DNA of 64,000 nt, taken from assembly GCA_963788085.1 (NCBI GenBank), contig CAWBFS010000009.1:62001-126000 (forward strand), in the 5' to 3' direction. A model generated the notes under the pieces. It was not told where the DNA came from, made no database searches, and was given only the letters and a program-made list of their open reading frames with translations. Shown here in pieces: positions 51,358 to 61,665 of this stretch. The translations under genes and the position numbers were made by a program. Every line of letters begins with the position of its first letter. Within the stretch, counting starts at the first letter, position 1. This DNA comes from AP-15 sp963788085. Its GTDB lineage: Bacteria; Pseudomonadota; Alphaproteobacteria; ATCC43930; CGMCC-115725.

Positions 51358-53097
51358 ATGACGATCGAGCCGATGCTGACCGAAGAGACGCCGGCGAACG
51401 CGCTGGTCGCGCGGGTCCTCGAAGAGGCCGGGATCGAGATGGTCTTTGGCATTTCCGGCGGACATACCGGGCGGATCGTCTCGGGACTCAGCCAGTATCA
51501 GAACTCGGTCCGCACCGTGCTGGTGCGCGAGGAATCGCTGGGCGGCGTCATGGCGGAAGTTTATGGCCGGCTGACGCGGCGGCCGGGTGTGCTGCTCGGG
51601 CAGGGCCCATGGGTGCTCGGCAACGGCCTCCTCGGCACCATCGAGGCACATCTGTCGAGCTCGCCGATGCTGCTGTTGACCGATTTCAGCGATGCGCCGC
51701 GCTTTACGTTGCATGCGCCCTACCAGCAGGCGACCGGCGACTGGGGCAGCTGGGACGCGCGCCGCGCCTTCAGCGGCGTCACCAAGCACGTCATGCAGGC
51801 GCACGACCCGATTGCTGCCGTGCAGGCCACCCAGCTCGCGATAAAGCATGCGCTCGCCGGGCAGCCGGGGCCGGTCGCGGTGCTCTACAGCCATGATTCA
51901 TTGGCCGGCTCGGTCATGCCCGACTCGCACCCGATGCTCTACCCGACCCGCCACTACCTCCCCTCCCCTCCTCCGCCGGCCGAGACGCGGCAGGTCGAGG
52001 CGGCCGCGGCGGCACTGCTCGCAGCGCACAAGCCGGTGCTGATCGCCGGCAACGGCGTCCGCATCGCCCAGGCCTATGACCAGCTGCGCCGGCTCGCCGA
52101 GACGGCGGGGTTGCCGGTGGCGACGACGGCCGCCGGCAAGGGCTGCTTTGCCGAGACGCACCCCTTGGCGCTCGGCGTATTCGGCACCTTCGGCACCGCG
52201 GCGGCCAATGCCTGCATTGCCGAGGCCGATCTCGTCCTCGTCATCGGCTCGAAACTGTCGCCGAGCGATACGGCGTGGGAGAACCGCGCCCTGCTCGACC
52301 CGACGCGGCAGAGTTTCGTGCAGCTCGACATCGAGCCGCGCAACGCGTCGTGGAACTACCCGGCCGAGCATGTTCTGATCGGCGACGCCGCAATCCTCCT
52401 CGATCAGCTGATCGAGGAGGTCCGCTCGCGCAGCGGCGACCGCCGGCAGCAGGCCGAGCGGCGCGTCACCGCGCATCGCGAGCGCCTCGGCTATTTCAAC
52501 GACCGCGCCTATTTCGCCGACGACCAGCCGATCCTGCCGCAGCGCGTGATCGGCGAATTGCAGCGCAACCTGCCGGATGATGCGATCGTCACCTGCGACG
52601 CCGGCGAGAACCGCATCATGATGACGCATTTCTACCAGACGAAGCGGCAGGAGGGCTTTCTGCAGGCGGCCGGCTCGGGACCGATGGGGTTTGGCATCCC
52701 GGCGGCGCTCGGCGCCAAGCTCGTGCATCCCGACCGGCCGGTCGTCGCGGTCGTCGGCGACGGCGGGTTTGCGATGACGATGAATGGCCTGATGACGGCG
52801 ATCGAGCAGGACATCCCGATCATCACCGTCGTCTTCAACAACAAGGCGCTTGGCTGGGTGTTGCACGGCTCGGGCCGGTTCGCCGCCGAATTCAACGATT
52901 TCAACCATGCCGAGATCGCCAAGGCGATGGGCTGCCGCGGTGTCCGCGTCGACAACCCCGCGGCATTGGGACCCGCCTTGCGCGAGGCGCTGGCTGCGCG
53001 CGCCCCAACCGTCATCGATGTGATGACTTCGCTCGAAGTCACCTTCGCCGACATCACTTCGCAATTGGCCAAGGACGCCTCGCCGCGACGCCGCTAG
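51358..53097 (+). CDS. Thiamine-pyrophosphate-dependent enzyme, acetolactate-synthase-like
   Basis: ATG 51358 follows GGGAGGAG; 579 residues. The three-domain layout is clear: PYR domain with the activating Glu in Arg-Glu-Glu-Ser-Leu-Gly, a central nucleotide-binding-like domain, and the PP domain with Gly-Asp-Gly-Gly-Phe-Ala-Met-Thr and Asn-Asn-Lys-Ala-Leu-Gly-Trp. It could be a 2-keto-acid decarboxylase, an oxalyl-CoA-decarboxylase relative or a catabolic acetolactate synthase. No small regulatory subunit is adjacent, so biosynthetic IlvB is unlikely. Confidence 0.9.
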   Translation: MTIEPMLTEETPANALVARVLEEAGIEMVFGISGGHTGRIVSGLSQYQNSVRTVLVREESLGGVMAEVYGRLTRRPGVLLGQGPWVLGNGLLGTIEAHLSSSPMLLLTDFSDAPRFTLHAPYQQATGDWGSWDARRAFSGVTKHVMQAHDPIAAVQATQLAIKHALAGQPGPVAVLYSHDSLAGSVMPDSHPMLYPTRHYLPSPPPPAETRQVEAAAAALLAAHKPVLIAGNGVRIAQAYDQLRRLAETAGLPVATTAAGKGCFAETHPLALGVFGTFGTAAANACIAEADLVLVIGSKLSPSDTAWENRALLDPTRQSFVQLDIEPRNASWNYPAEHVLIGDAAILLDQLIEEVRSRSGDRRQQAERRVTAHRERLGYFNDRAYFADDQPILPQRVIGELQRNLPDDAIVTCDAGENRIMMTHFYQTKRQEGFLQAAGSGPMGFGIPAALGAKLVHPDRPVVAVVGDGGFAMTMNGLMTAIEQDIPIITVVFNNKALGWVLHGSGRFAAEFNDFNHAEIAKAMGCRGVRVDNPAALGPALREALAARAPTVIDVMTSLEVTFADITSQLAKDASPRRR

Positions 53098-53244
53098 CCC
53101 GCCGATCGCAGTGAAAGCGGCAGAGGAAGCACCGCGATGCACTGGCGCCTGCCTCACCCGAGAGCTGGGCGGGCTAGCTCCGTTCCTCGGGGACGCGATT
53201 TCCCATTTAATCGTCGCGTCTGCTAATGCACATCGCGCTTCGGC

Positions 53245-54371
53245 TTAGGTAGGAATATTGAGCTGTTGGCCAGATGTGATCACGTCCGGATCAGGGCCAA
53301 TCACCGCAATATTCGCGTTATAAATCGTCCTCCAGAAGGGTTCCGACCCATCACCGTAAAACTGCAGGGCAATTGCTGATAATGTGTCGCCCTGCCTCAC
53401 CGTAAATTGGGCCGACCTGCGAAGTGTCGCCACGGTGATATGTGGCCAACTGAGCCCATTGAAGTTCAGCAATACGGTCTGGGTATATTGCAGTTGATGA
53501 AAATCGGGGCCGTCTGCAACAGGGCCCTCCACGGTCTCGATCCAAAACGTCGCTTTGACGAGCGCGGCCTGTGCGTTCGGCCCCTCATTTGGGCTGCCTT
53601 GTAAAAAGGCCGTGTTGGCGAGCCCCCCGCCAAAGACCGGAGTGCTCATATCCGATGAGACATCGAGAACGACTGTATTCTTGATCGTCTTCCCCTCGAG
53701 CGCACGCTTGAGAACCAGATTTGGATTGTCGACGATGGCTTGATCGATGCCCACCAAACCTTCGGGAGGGGTGCGAAATTCAGATGGTTTGGAAAGATTG
53801 GGCTCCGGAAAGGTCGTCACGAGTTTTGCGGGGTTGCCGATCACGAAAGGGGTAATGTTTATATCCTTGAATATTCGGCCCTTCCGCACTCGGGAACGCG
53901 ATACCCTGCGCGAGGACCGTTGTTCCGTGCGGGATCGTTGCCATGCGGACAACCGTCGGCACCTCCTGGGGATGCTCGGTCTGCGGCACCGTTGCCCAGA
54001 TGCCGGGCTCGAGGTGAAGCCCCGCAGGCTTGCCGTTCGCATCTTTATGTTCGCATCGGCGATCGTTTGCAGGTACCACAGACCGAACATCTTGATATCG
54101 GATTGAAGCAAACCGCGATTTGGTATCGCGCCCGGGATCTCTTCGAATCTCAACGTCTCCTCGGTGAGGTTGAGCTCGAGGAAGTGATCCTGATCCGGCG
54201 GCGCCCCTTGAAATGGTCGCCAGATGACATTGAAGCCAGCCCCAGTCCAGGTTCCCTTCAAACCTTCAAGCAGCCCGAGTGGATTGTCGGGAGTGTGGAC
54301 AGAAGAAAACCGCAGCGGTCTGTCGAAATCGAGGGTATCGGCGTAAAGGCAAAGTCTGGTTTGAGCTCCAT
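53245..54371 (-). CDS. Heme-binding beta-barrel protein with C-terminal LysM domain, multiply frameshifted
   Basis: ATG 54371 has a GAGAGG site and starts Met-Glu-Leu-Lys-Pro-Asp-Phe-Ala-Phe-Thr. The frame breaks near 54335, 54050 and 53870. Rejoined, the protein has Leu-Lys-Gly-Thr-Trp-Thr-Gly-Ala-Gly-Phe-Asn and Leu-His-Leu-Glu-Pro-Gly-Ile-Trp, features of nitrobindin-like heme-binding barrels (named with moderate certainty). It ends in a LysM module (Phe-Thr-Val-Arg-Gln-Gly-Asp-Thr-Leu-Ser-Ala-Ile-Ala, then Leu-Asn-Ile-Pro). LysM normally binds peptidoglycan; no signal peptide is visible, so a phage-tail-like or cytoplasmic LysM use is possible. The combination is uncommon. Confidence 0.68.
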
Positions 54372-54594
54372 TTTCCCCTCTCCGTTCGCCGGTTGCTCGC
54401 AGGATTAACCTTCATTATCGCAGACCGCTCCCCCGGACAAGGGGGCAGCGAAATCCGACCCCATCCGCGGCCGATCAGTTGGCCCCGGCGGCGCTGTTGA
54501 TCTAAGTCAAAGCCTTGGGGCCGGTTTGGCGCTTCTTTGCTGGTGCGGTATCGCTAAGTCCCGCAGCCACCATGGTCCAAAAGGGAAAGAGAAA

Positions 54595-54957
54595 ATGTCA
54601 CGGTCGATCAAAGCGCTTCTCCCGTTCGTCGCCGGTCTCCTGCTAGCTGGAGTAGCTCAAGCTCAGTTGCTCCCCACTTGGGAAACCCATATCACCCTCA
54701 CTCAGCAGGATATCGATATGATCCATGGCGCCGTGACCACCGAAGTGCACGGCAAACCGGTGGGAACAAAAGCCCACTGGACTAATCCGGCCTCTGGCAA
54801 TTCGGGGACCATAAAGCTGGTCAAAAAACTCACGCGGCAAAACCAGCGATGCGAGGACATCGCCTATACGGTGCGCTCGGGCGGCACCCCGGTTTACAGC
54901 GAGCACTATCATTTCACCAGCTGCCTGCAGCCGGACGGGACCTGGAAAATCGCGTGA
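54595..54957 (+). CDS. Secreted RT0821/17-kDa surface-antigen-like protein
   Basis: ATG 54595 gives 120 residues with a Sec signal (cleavage after Ala-Gln-Ala-Gln). The mature part has Gly-Thr-Lys-Ala-His-Trp-Thr-Asn-Pro-Ala-Ser-Gly-Asn-Ser-Gly-Thr and Cys-Glu-Asp-Ile-Ala-Tyr-Thr-Val, the pattern of the alphaproteobacterial surface-antigen family. Two Cys may form a disulfide. No lipobox Cys is seen. Function unknown. Confidence 0.75.
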   Translation: MSRSIKALLPFVAGLLLAGVAQAQLLPTWETHITLTQQDIDMIHGAVTTEVHGKPVGTKAHWTNPASGNSGTIKLVKKLTRQNQRCEDIAYTVRSGGTPVYSEHYHFTSCLQPDGTWKIA

Positions 54958-54968
54958 GCTTTCGTTGT

Positions 54969-55436
54969 ATGACTGCGCACCATATGAGCCCGGCTCTGGC
55001 AGAGGAAATTGTCTTTATCCTCACTGGCGCGAACGACATGACGATCGCGACTGTCCGTGAGGACGGCTATCCGCAGGCGACCACGGTCAGCTATGTCAAT
55101 GATGGACTTACCATCTATTTCGGCTGCGCCGCGGCATCTCAGAAGGCCAAAAACATCGCCCGAAATCCCAAGGTCTCGCTGACGGTCAACCTGCCTTACA
55201 CCAGCTGGGACGAGATCCGAGGTGTTTCGGTCGGTGCCAAGGCGGCGGCTGTCGTCGATCCGAGAGAGATGGACCGAGTGGGGCAGCTGATGTTCCGGAA
55301 ATTTCCTCAGATCGCGCAATATGCGCCGCCGGATACGGACCAACTGATACTCTTCCGGATCAGCCCGGAAATTATTTCCGTGCTCGACTACCGCAAAGGA
55401 TTTGGCCATTCCGACCTCGTCAAGCTTGCTGCTTGA
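54969..55436 (+). CDS. Pyridoxamine 5'-phosphate oxidase-like flavin/heme-binding protein
   Basis: ATG 54969 gives 155 residues with the split-barrel fold: Met-Thr-Ile-Ala-Thr-Val-Arg-Glu-Asp-Gly-Tyr-Pro-Gln-Ala-Thr-Thr-Val-Ser-Tyr, then Ile-Tyr-Phe-Gly-Cys and Ala-Arg-Asn-Pro-Lys-Val-Ser-Leu. It may bind FMN, F420 or heme; true PNPOx activity is unlikely. It lies just before the export operon, so it may be coexpressed. Confidence 0.85.
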   Translation: MTAHHMSPALAEEIVFILTGANDMTIATVREDGYPQATTVSYVNDGLTIYFGCAAASQKAKNIARNPKVSLTVNLPYTSWDEIRGVSVGAKAAAVVDPREMDRVGQLMFRKFPQIAQYAPPDTDQLILFRISPEIISVLDYRKGFGHSDLVKLAA

Positions 55437-55468
55437 AGGAAAGCGGCCCCGCGCTGGCCGACCCGGGT

Positions 55469-56572
55469 ATGTCCGAGAATAAAACGCAAAGCCGCGGTCC
55501 GGGCATCGATCTGCGCGGCCCGCGGCAAGACCCGCAGTCCGGTCTCCCGGCCGTCATCGAGCCAGCCCCGCCGAGGCCGCAGCGGCGCCGGAGACCGCGC
55601 GTTGTTCTTCTGGCTTTGCTGCTGGTCATCGGTGCGGGCGCGGGTATCGGCTGGTTTTGGTGGCAGCAGCATCAAACGCGGCTGCCGCTCGGCATTGCCT
55701 ACGGGAATGGCCGGCTCGAGGCGGACGAAATCGACATCGACACGAAGTTTGCCGGTCGCATCGCGAAACTTTTCGTCGACGAGGGCGACATGGTGACGGC
55801 AGGCCAAGTCGTCGCGATGATGGATACCCGCGATCTCCAAGCTTCGCTGAAGAAATCCGAGGCATTGGTCAGCCAGGCGCAGCGCGCGCTCGACGAGGCA
55901 AAGGCGAACCTGGTGCAACAGCAGACTCAAGTGAAGCTCGCGCAACAGGAACTCGACCGCACCAGCTCTCTCGTTCCCAAGGGCTTTGCTGCGGTCGAGC
56001 TGCTCGATCAACGCCGGCAACAGATGAACGGCGCCGCCGCCGCGGAACTTGCCGCGACCCACAAGGTCGCCGAGGCGCAACACGCGCTCGACGCCGCCAT
56101 GCACGATGCCGAACTCTATCGGGTCAACATCCTCGACAATACGCTCGTCGCGCCGCGCGACGGACCTATCGAATACCGCGTCGCCAATGTCGGCGAGGTG
56201 TTGCCGGCAGGAGGCAAGGTGTTTACGACACTCGACGCTTCCTACGTCTATATGGACATTTACCTGCCGACCGCGGAAGCCGGGCGGGTCAGGATCGGGT
56301 CCGACGCCCGCATCGTGCTCGACGCCTATCCCGCCCACGTGATCCCGGCGAAGGTCGTGTTCATTGCCAGTCAGGCGCAATTCACGCCCAAGACCGTGGA
56401 AACCAAAGACGAGCGCGATAAGCTGATGTTTCGCATCCGGGTGCGGATCGATCCCGAGCGGTTGCGAGGTCGCGCAGAGATCGTCAGGAGCGGGCTGCCG
56501 GGGGTGGCCTATGTGCGCACCAATCCCTCGATGGACTGGCCACCCAAACTGCAAGCGAGCGCGCCCCCATGA
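55469..56572 (+). CDS. HlyD-family membrane-fusion protein (YhiI-like)
   Basis: I prefer ATG 55469 (367 residues); a TTG at 55433 overlaps the previous stop. One membrane helix lies at about 45-65. A lipoyl-like half follows (Gly-Arg-Ile-Ala-Lys-Leu-Phe-Val-Asp-Glu-Gly-Asp-Met-Val), then a coiled-coil hairpin (about 125-215) and a beta-barrel domain. It overlaps the ATPase gene by four bases. With the following two genes it matches the E. coli yhiI-rbbA-yhhJ arrangement of a presumed export system. Confidence 0.9.
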   Translation: MSENKTQSRGPGIDLRGPRQDPQSGLPAVIEPAPPRPQRRRRPRVVLLALLLVIGAGAGIGWFWWQQHQTRLPLGIAYGNGRLEADEIDIDTKFAGRIAKLFVDEGDMVTAGQVVAMMDTRDLQASLKKSEALVSQAQRALDEAKANLVQQQTQVKLAQQELDRTSSLVPKGFAAVELLDQRRQQMNGAAAAELAATHKVAEAQHALDAAMHDAELYRVNILDNTLVAPRDGPIEYRVANVGEVLPAGGKVFTTLDASYVYMDIYLPTAEAGRVRIGSDARIVLDAYPAHVIPAKVVFIASQAQFTPKTVETKDERDKLMFRIRVRIDPERLRGRAEIVRSGLPGVAYVRTNPSMDWPPKLQASAPP

Positions 56573-59328
56573 CCGGGGGCGGCGATGCGGTCGCGCGCCT
56601 CAACAACGTCACGCATCGTTACGGCAAGAGGGCCGCACTCGACGGCGTCACGCTCGCGCTGCCGGCCGGCTGCATGGTCGGGCTGATCGGGCCCGACGGC
56701 GTCGGCAAGTCGTCGTTGCTCGCCATCATCGCCGGCGCTCGGCAGATCCAAACCGGGGAGGCGTGTGTCCTCGGCGGGGACATCGCCGATCCTGCGCACC
56801 GCGCGGCGGTCTGCCCGCGGATCGCCTATATGCCGCAAGGCCTCGGCAAGAACCTCTATCCCGATCTTAGCATTCGCGAAAACATCGAGTTCTTCGGCCG
56901 TCTCTTCGGACAATCTCGTCCTGAGCGGGAGGACCGCATCGCCGAGCTTCTTGACAGCACCGGGCTTGCGCCCTTCGCCGACCGTCCGGCGAAAAAATTG
57001 TCGGGCGGGATGAAGCAGAAGCTCGGACTCTGCTGCTCGCTGATCCACGATCCCGACCTGTTGATCCTCGACGAGCCGACGACGGGTGTCGACCCGCTGT
57101 CGCGCCGCCAGTTTTGGGAGCTCATCGAGCGGATCCGAGCGCGCCGCCGGGGCATGAGCGTGGTCGTCGCGACGGCCTACATGGAGGAGGCCCAGCGGTT
57201 CGATTGGCTCGTTGCGATGGACGCCGGCAGGGTCCTGGCAGGCCGGTACGCCGGCGGAACTGAAGGTGGCGACGGGAGCGCAGAGCCTCGAGGACGCGTT
57301 CATCGCGCTCCTGCCGGAACAGGAGCGCGTCGGTCACCGCGCGCTGCAGATTCCGCCGCGCCGTAGCGTCGATGCAGAACCGGTAATCAGTGGCGCGCGG
57401 CCTCACGCGTTGCTTCGGTGATTTCACCGCCGTCGACCACGTCAGCTTCACGATCGAACGCGGCGAGATCTTTGGGTTTGTCGGCTCGAACGGCTGCGGC
57501 AAAACGACGACGATGAAGATGCTGACCGGGTTGTTGCCGGCCAGCGAAGGCGAAGCGCTGCTGTTCGGCCGTCCGCTCGACGCGAGCGATCTGAACGCGC
57601 GCAGACGCGTCGGCTATATGTCGCAGTCCTTCTCGCTCTATACCGAACTGACGGTCAGGCAGAACCTCGATCTGCACGCGCGCCTGTTCCATTTGCCGGC
57701 GCGAGAGGGCAGGGCGCGCATCGCCGAACTGATCCGACGCTTCGGTCTCGCCGACCATATCGACCAGCGCGCCCAGGACCTGCCGCTCGGCATCCGCCAG
57801 CGGCTGTCGCTTGCCGTCGCGATCGTTCACGAGCCGGAGATGCTGATCCTCGACGAGCCGACCTCGGGCGTCGACCCGCTGGCGCGCGACCGGTTCTGGG
57901 AATTGCTGATCGATCTGTCGCGCAATGAAGGCGTGACGATCTTCGTCTCGACCCATTTCATGAACGAAGCCGAGCGCTGCGACCGGATTTCGCTGATGGA
58001 TTCTGGCCGCGTGCTGGCGACCGACACGCCCGCGGGCCTCATCGCGGCGCGCGGCGCCGCCACGCTCGAGGACGCGTTCATCAGCTACCTCGAAGAGGCG
58101 ACGGGATCGCGTGGCGCCGCCGCCACGCCGGAGCCCGCCGCCGCAGCCCAGGAAATCGCGGGAGCCAGCGGCGCGGAGCGAGCGCCGAGCGGCGGCTCGT
58201 CCTTCAGTCTGCGGCGTCTTGTCGCCTGCACGATCCGCGAAACGCTGGAACTGGTGCGCGATCCGATCCGGCTCGGCTTCGCGCTGTTCGGCACGACATT
58301 CCTGATGCTTGTCTTCGGCTTCGGGATCTCGACCGACGTCAACAGCCTGTCCTTCGCCGTCCTCGATCGCGACCAGAGCCACGAGAGCCGGGCTTATCTC
58401 GAAGAGCTGCGCGGGTCGCGCTATTTTCTCGAAAAGACCCCGCTTGCCGATTATGCCGATCTCGAGCGGCGACTCGAAAGCGGCGACATCGCCGCCGGCA
58501 TCGAAATCCCGCCCGGCTTTGGCCGCGACATCGCGCGCGGGCGGCCAGCTTGGGTCGCGGCGTGGCTCGACGGCGCGAGGCCTTTCGTCGCTCAGACAAT
58601 TCGCGGCTATCTCGAGGGAATGCATCAATTGTATCTGGCCGATCCCGCGGTGAGGACGACGCGGCCGTCGCCGCCTGCCACCTCCGCCGATATCGCGATC
58701 AGGTTCAAGTACAATCAGGATTTCGAGAGCATTTATGCGATGGTGCCGGGAACGATATCGCTGCTTCTGGCGCTATTCCCGGCGATCCTGATGGCATTGG
58801 CGGTCGTGCGCGAGAAGGAACTCGGTTCGATAACCAATCTTTACGTCACGCCGCTCACCCGCCTCGAATTCCTCGTGGGCAAGCAACTGCCCTACATCGC
58901 AGTGGCTACGATCAATTTCGCATTGATGTTGTTGATGGCGCTGGTTCGTTTTTCGGGTGCCGCTGAAGGGAAGTCTTCCAGCGCTGCTTCTCGGCGCGCT
59001 GATCTATGTCGGCGCGACGACGGCTTACGGCAGACTGATCTCGGCCTTCGTCCGCACGCAGATTGCCGCCCTTTTCGGCACGGCCATTTTGACGGTTCTG
59101 CCGGCGACCATGTTCGCCGGAATGCTGGTGCCGGTATCCGCGCTCTCGGGCATGGCGCAGATAATGGGCCGCCTGTTCCCGATGACCTATTTCCTGCCGA
59201 TCAGCGTCGGCACGTTCACCAAGGGGCTCGGCTTCTCCGACCTCGCCACCAATATGGCCGCGCTCGCGGCCTTCATCCCGGTCCTGACGGCTTTGAATTT
59301 GCTATTGCTGCGCAAGCAGGAGCGATAG
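56569..59328 (+). CDS. RbbA-type double-ATPase/permease fusion, multiply frameshifted
   Basis: Two ABC ATPase domains and an ABC-2-type permease are encoded in series. ATPase 1 has a Walker A variant Gly-Pro-Asp-Gly-Val-Gly-Lys-Ser-Ser, signature Leu-Ser-Gly-Gly-Met-Lys-Gln and Walker B Leu-Leu-Ile-Leu-Asp-Glu. ATPase 2 has Gly-Ser-Asn-Gly-Cys-Gly-Lys-Thr-Thr, a weakened signature Leu-Pro-Leu-Gly-Ile-Arg-Gln and Walker B. Helices from about 58210 on form the permease. Indels near 57240, 57385 and 58955 break the frame. Rejoined it is about 920 residues, the size of RbbA. Likely exports a substrate with the HlyD and YhhJ partners. Confidence 0.87.
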
Positions 59329-59343
59329 GGCTGGTGCCGCTCG

Positions 59344-60471
59344 ATGCGAATGCTCGCCAATATCTTCTGGCTCGGCACCAAGGAATTACGCAGCTTCCTC
59401 AGTGACTTCGTGCTGCTGGGGCTGGTCATCTATTCGTTCTCTCTCGCCATCATTGCGCAAGCGCAGAGCAGTTCACAGGAAGTGCATAATGCGTCAGTCG
59501 CTATCGTCGACGAGGATCATTCGGAACTGTCGCGCCGCATCGCCCATGCGTTCCTGCCGCCTTATTTCCAGACGCCGCAGCCGATCACCGAGCGGGATAT
59601 CGTCCCGCTGATGAACGCGGGCAGATATACGTTCATTATCGACGTCCCACCGAATTTTCAGCGGGATCTTCTCGGCGGGCGCCGCCCGGCGATCCAGCTC
59701 GATGTCGATGCGACCGCGATGGTCCAGGCGGGCCTCGGGGCCGACTATGGGCAAGAGATCATCACCACCGAGATCAACAATTTCCTCTCACGGGCAGAAG
59801 GCACCCAAGCATCGCCGGTTAACCTCGTTGTGCGCATCGCCTTCAATCCCAATGTCAACACGGCGTGGTTCACCAGCGTCATGGGGATCATCAACAGCAT
59901 CACGATGCTGGCGATCATTCTGGCGGGAGCCGCTGTCGTGCGCGAACGGGAGCACGGCACGATGGACCATCTCCTCGTCATGCCGCTGACCCCATTCGAG
60001 ATTGCGATGTCCAAGATCTGGGCGAACAGTGTGGTAATTACGATTGCGGCGGGCCTGTCGCTCTACGTCGTCGTGCGCACGATACTCGGCGTTCCGATCG
60101 CCGGCTCAATACCGCTATTCATGCTCGGCGTAATGATCTACCTGTTCTTTGCTACTGCGATCGGGATTTACTTGGGCACCATTGCGCGCTCCATGCCGCA
60201 GTTAGGCCTCTTGTTCATGCTGGTCTTTCTGCCGATGAACATGCTCTCCGGCAGCAATACGCCACTGGAAAGCATGCCGCTGTGGCTGGCAACCATTATG
60301 CAAGCTTCACCGTCGACGCATTTCGTTTCCTTCGCTCAAGCGATCCTTTATCGCGGCGCCGGCTTCACGGTGGTTTGGCGTGAGTTTCTGATCGTCGCAT
60401 TGATCGGAGGCCTATTCTTGATCTTGGCGCTGCGGCGTTTTCGCAAGGTTTCCGCAGCGGCGACTGGCTGA
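59344..60471 (+). CDS. ABC-2-type permease (YhhJ-like)
   Basis: A 375-residue permease 15 bases downstream of rbbA. One helix near residue 25, a large periplasmic domain (about 45-180) and five helices (about 185-365) form the ABC-2 pattern. Arg-Glu-Arg-Glu-His-Gly-Thr-Met-Asp and the late Met-Asn-Met-Leu-Ser-Gly are typical. It is intact and likely forms a channel with the RbbA permease half. Confidence 0.92.
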   Translation: MRMLANIFWLGTKELRSFLSDFVLLGLVIYSFSLAIIAQAQSSSQEVHNASVAIVDEDHSELSRRIAHAFLPPYFQTPQPITERDIVPLMNAGRYTFIIDVPPNFQRDLLGGRRPAIQLDVDATAMVQAGLGADYGQEIITTEINNFLSRAEGTQASPVNLVVRIAFNPNVNTAWFTSVMGIINSITMLAIILAGAAVVREREHGTMDHLLVMPLTPFEIAMSKIWANSVVITIAAGLSLYVVVRTILGVPIAGSIPLFMLGVMIYLFFATAIGIYLGTIARSMPQLGLLFMLVFLPMNMLSGSNTPLESMPLWLATIMQASPSTHFVSFAQAILYRGAGFTVVWREFLIVALIGGLFLILALRRFRKVSAAATG

Positions 60472-61525
60472 CTAACGGAACTGCGGCATCACCTTTTCAC
60501 AGAGCAGCTGCAGCGATCTCATCACCCTCTGATGCGCGATCAGGCTGCCGCAATTCATTTCCGCCAATATCCCGTCGAGACCCAGCTCCTCCCGTAAGGC
60601 GTGCAGGCGATCGGTCACCCGCTCAGGAGTACCGACCACCACTTTGTCGCGCAGCGCTTCGTCATAGGTGATGGTCTGCAGGCGTTGCCCGCGCTCGGCC
60701 CGCTGCTCGATCGCACGGGCGCCGGGGCGGGTGGCGGACGCTTCGAGCTGATCACCGAGCCAGCGATAGAAATGCATGATGCTTTCTTCGGGCTCGTCCC
60801 GCGCCTGCCGCTCAGTCTCCGCAATATAAACAGGCGCCCGCAAATACACCTTCCCCTCTCCCGGGGTGACCGGCGGCCCGGTAGGCCTCGCGGTATGCCC
60901 TGATATTTGGGGCCAGCTCGGAAAGTGTGCCGAGCCGCACGGCAGCGAAGATCGGATACCCTTGCGCTCCGATATTCGCGAAAGTGTCGGGACTGTTGAC
61001 CGCAATGCGGATTTCCGGATAGGGCCGTTGGTAGGGTTTGGGCACCAAATGCACGTTCTGGAAATTGTAATACTGGCCAGCGTAAGAGAAGCTCGATTCG
61101 GTCCATGCCCGCCTGATTATTTCCAATGTCTCGGCGAAACGGTGCTGGCTTTCTGCATAGGGCACGCCATAAGCCTCGTAGGTCCGCGGGAATCCGCTCC
61201 GGCCGACCCCAAAGATCAGCCGGCCATGGCTGATCTGGTCTACCGTGGCGGCTTCCTCGGCCACCCGCAACGGATGGCATAATGGCAGCACTTGCACCGC
61301 CGTGCCGATTTTCATGCGCTTGGTGCGGGTCGCGACGGCCGTTGCGACATTGAGCGGTGCGGACAACACAGATCGCGTCGGCGCGGCGTGCAACTCGGCC
61401 AGCCACATCACATCGAGGCCCCAGCGCTCGGCGGCATCTACCTGCTCGAAGAATTCGTCGAAGGCCCGGGTCTCAGATTGTCCCGCAGCCCGGGGAAACT
61501 CGTGAAACATGCCGAATTCCATCAC
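60472..61525 (-). CDS. LLM-class flavin-dependent monooxygenase, frameshifted
   Basis: The first 220 residues (Met-Glu-Phe-Gly-Met-Phe-His-Glu-Phe, Asp-Val-Met-Trp-Leu-Ala-Glu-Leu-His, Phe-Gly-Val-Gly-Arg-Ser-Gly-Phe) are a luciferase-like barrel. The rest (Tyr-Asp-Glu-Ala-Leu-Arg-Asp-Lys-Val-Val-Val-Gly-Thr-Pro) lies in another frame, joined by an indel near 60850-60870. Rejoined it is about 350 residues. It is unrelated in detail to the LLM at 50252. Substrate unknown. Confidence 0.85.
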
Positions 61526-61665
61526 CGATCCTTCCGTCGCAATCCGAGCAGGCGTCAGCTTGCCCGCCGGCGAATTGCGCTCTCATTGATCCAGATCAAT
61601 TCCGCCGCTCTCGGATCGGGAGAGGCTGTTGGCGGTACATCGATCCTGTGAAGCTGGAGGGAGTG

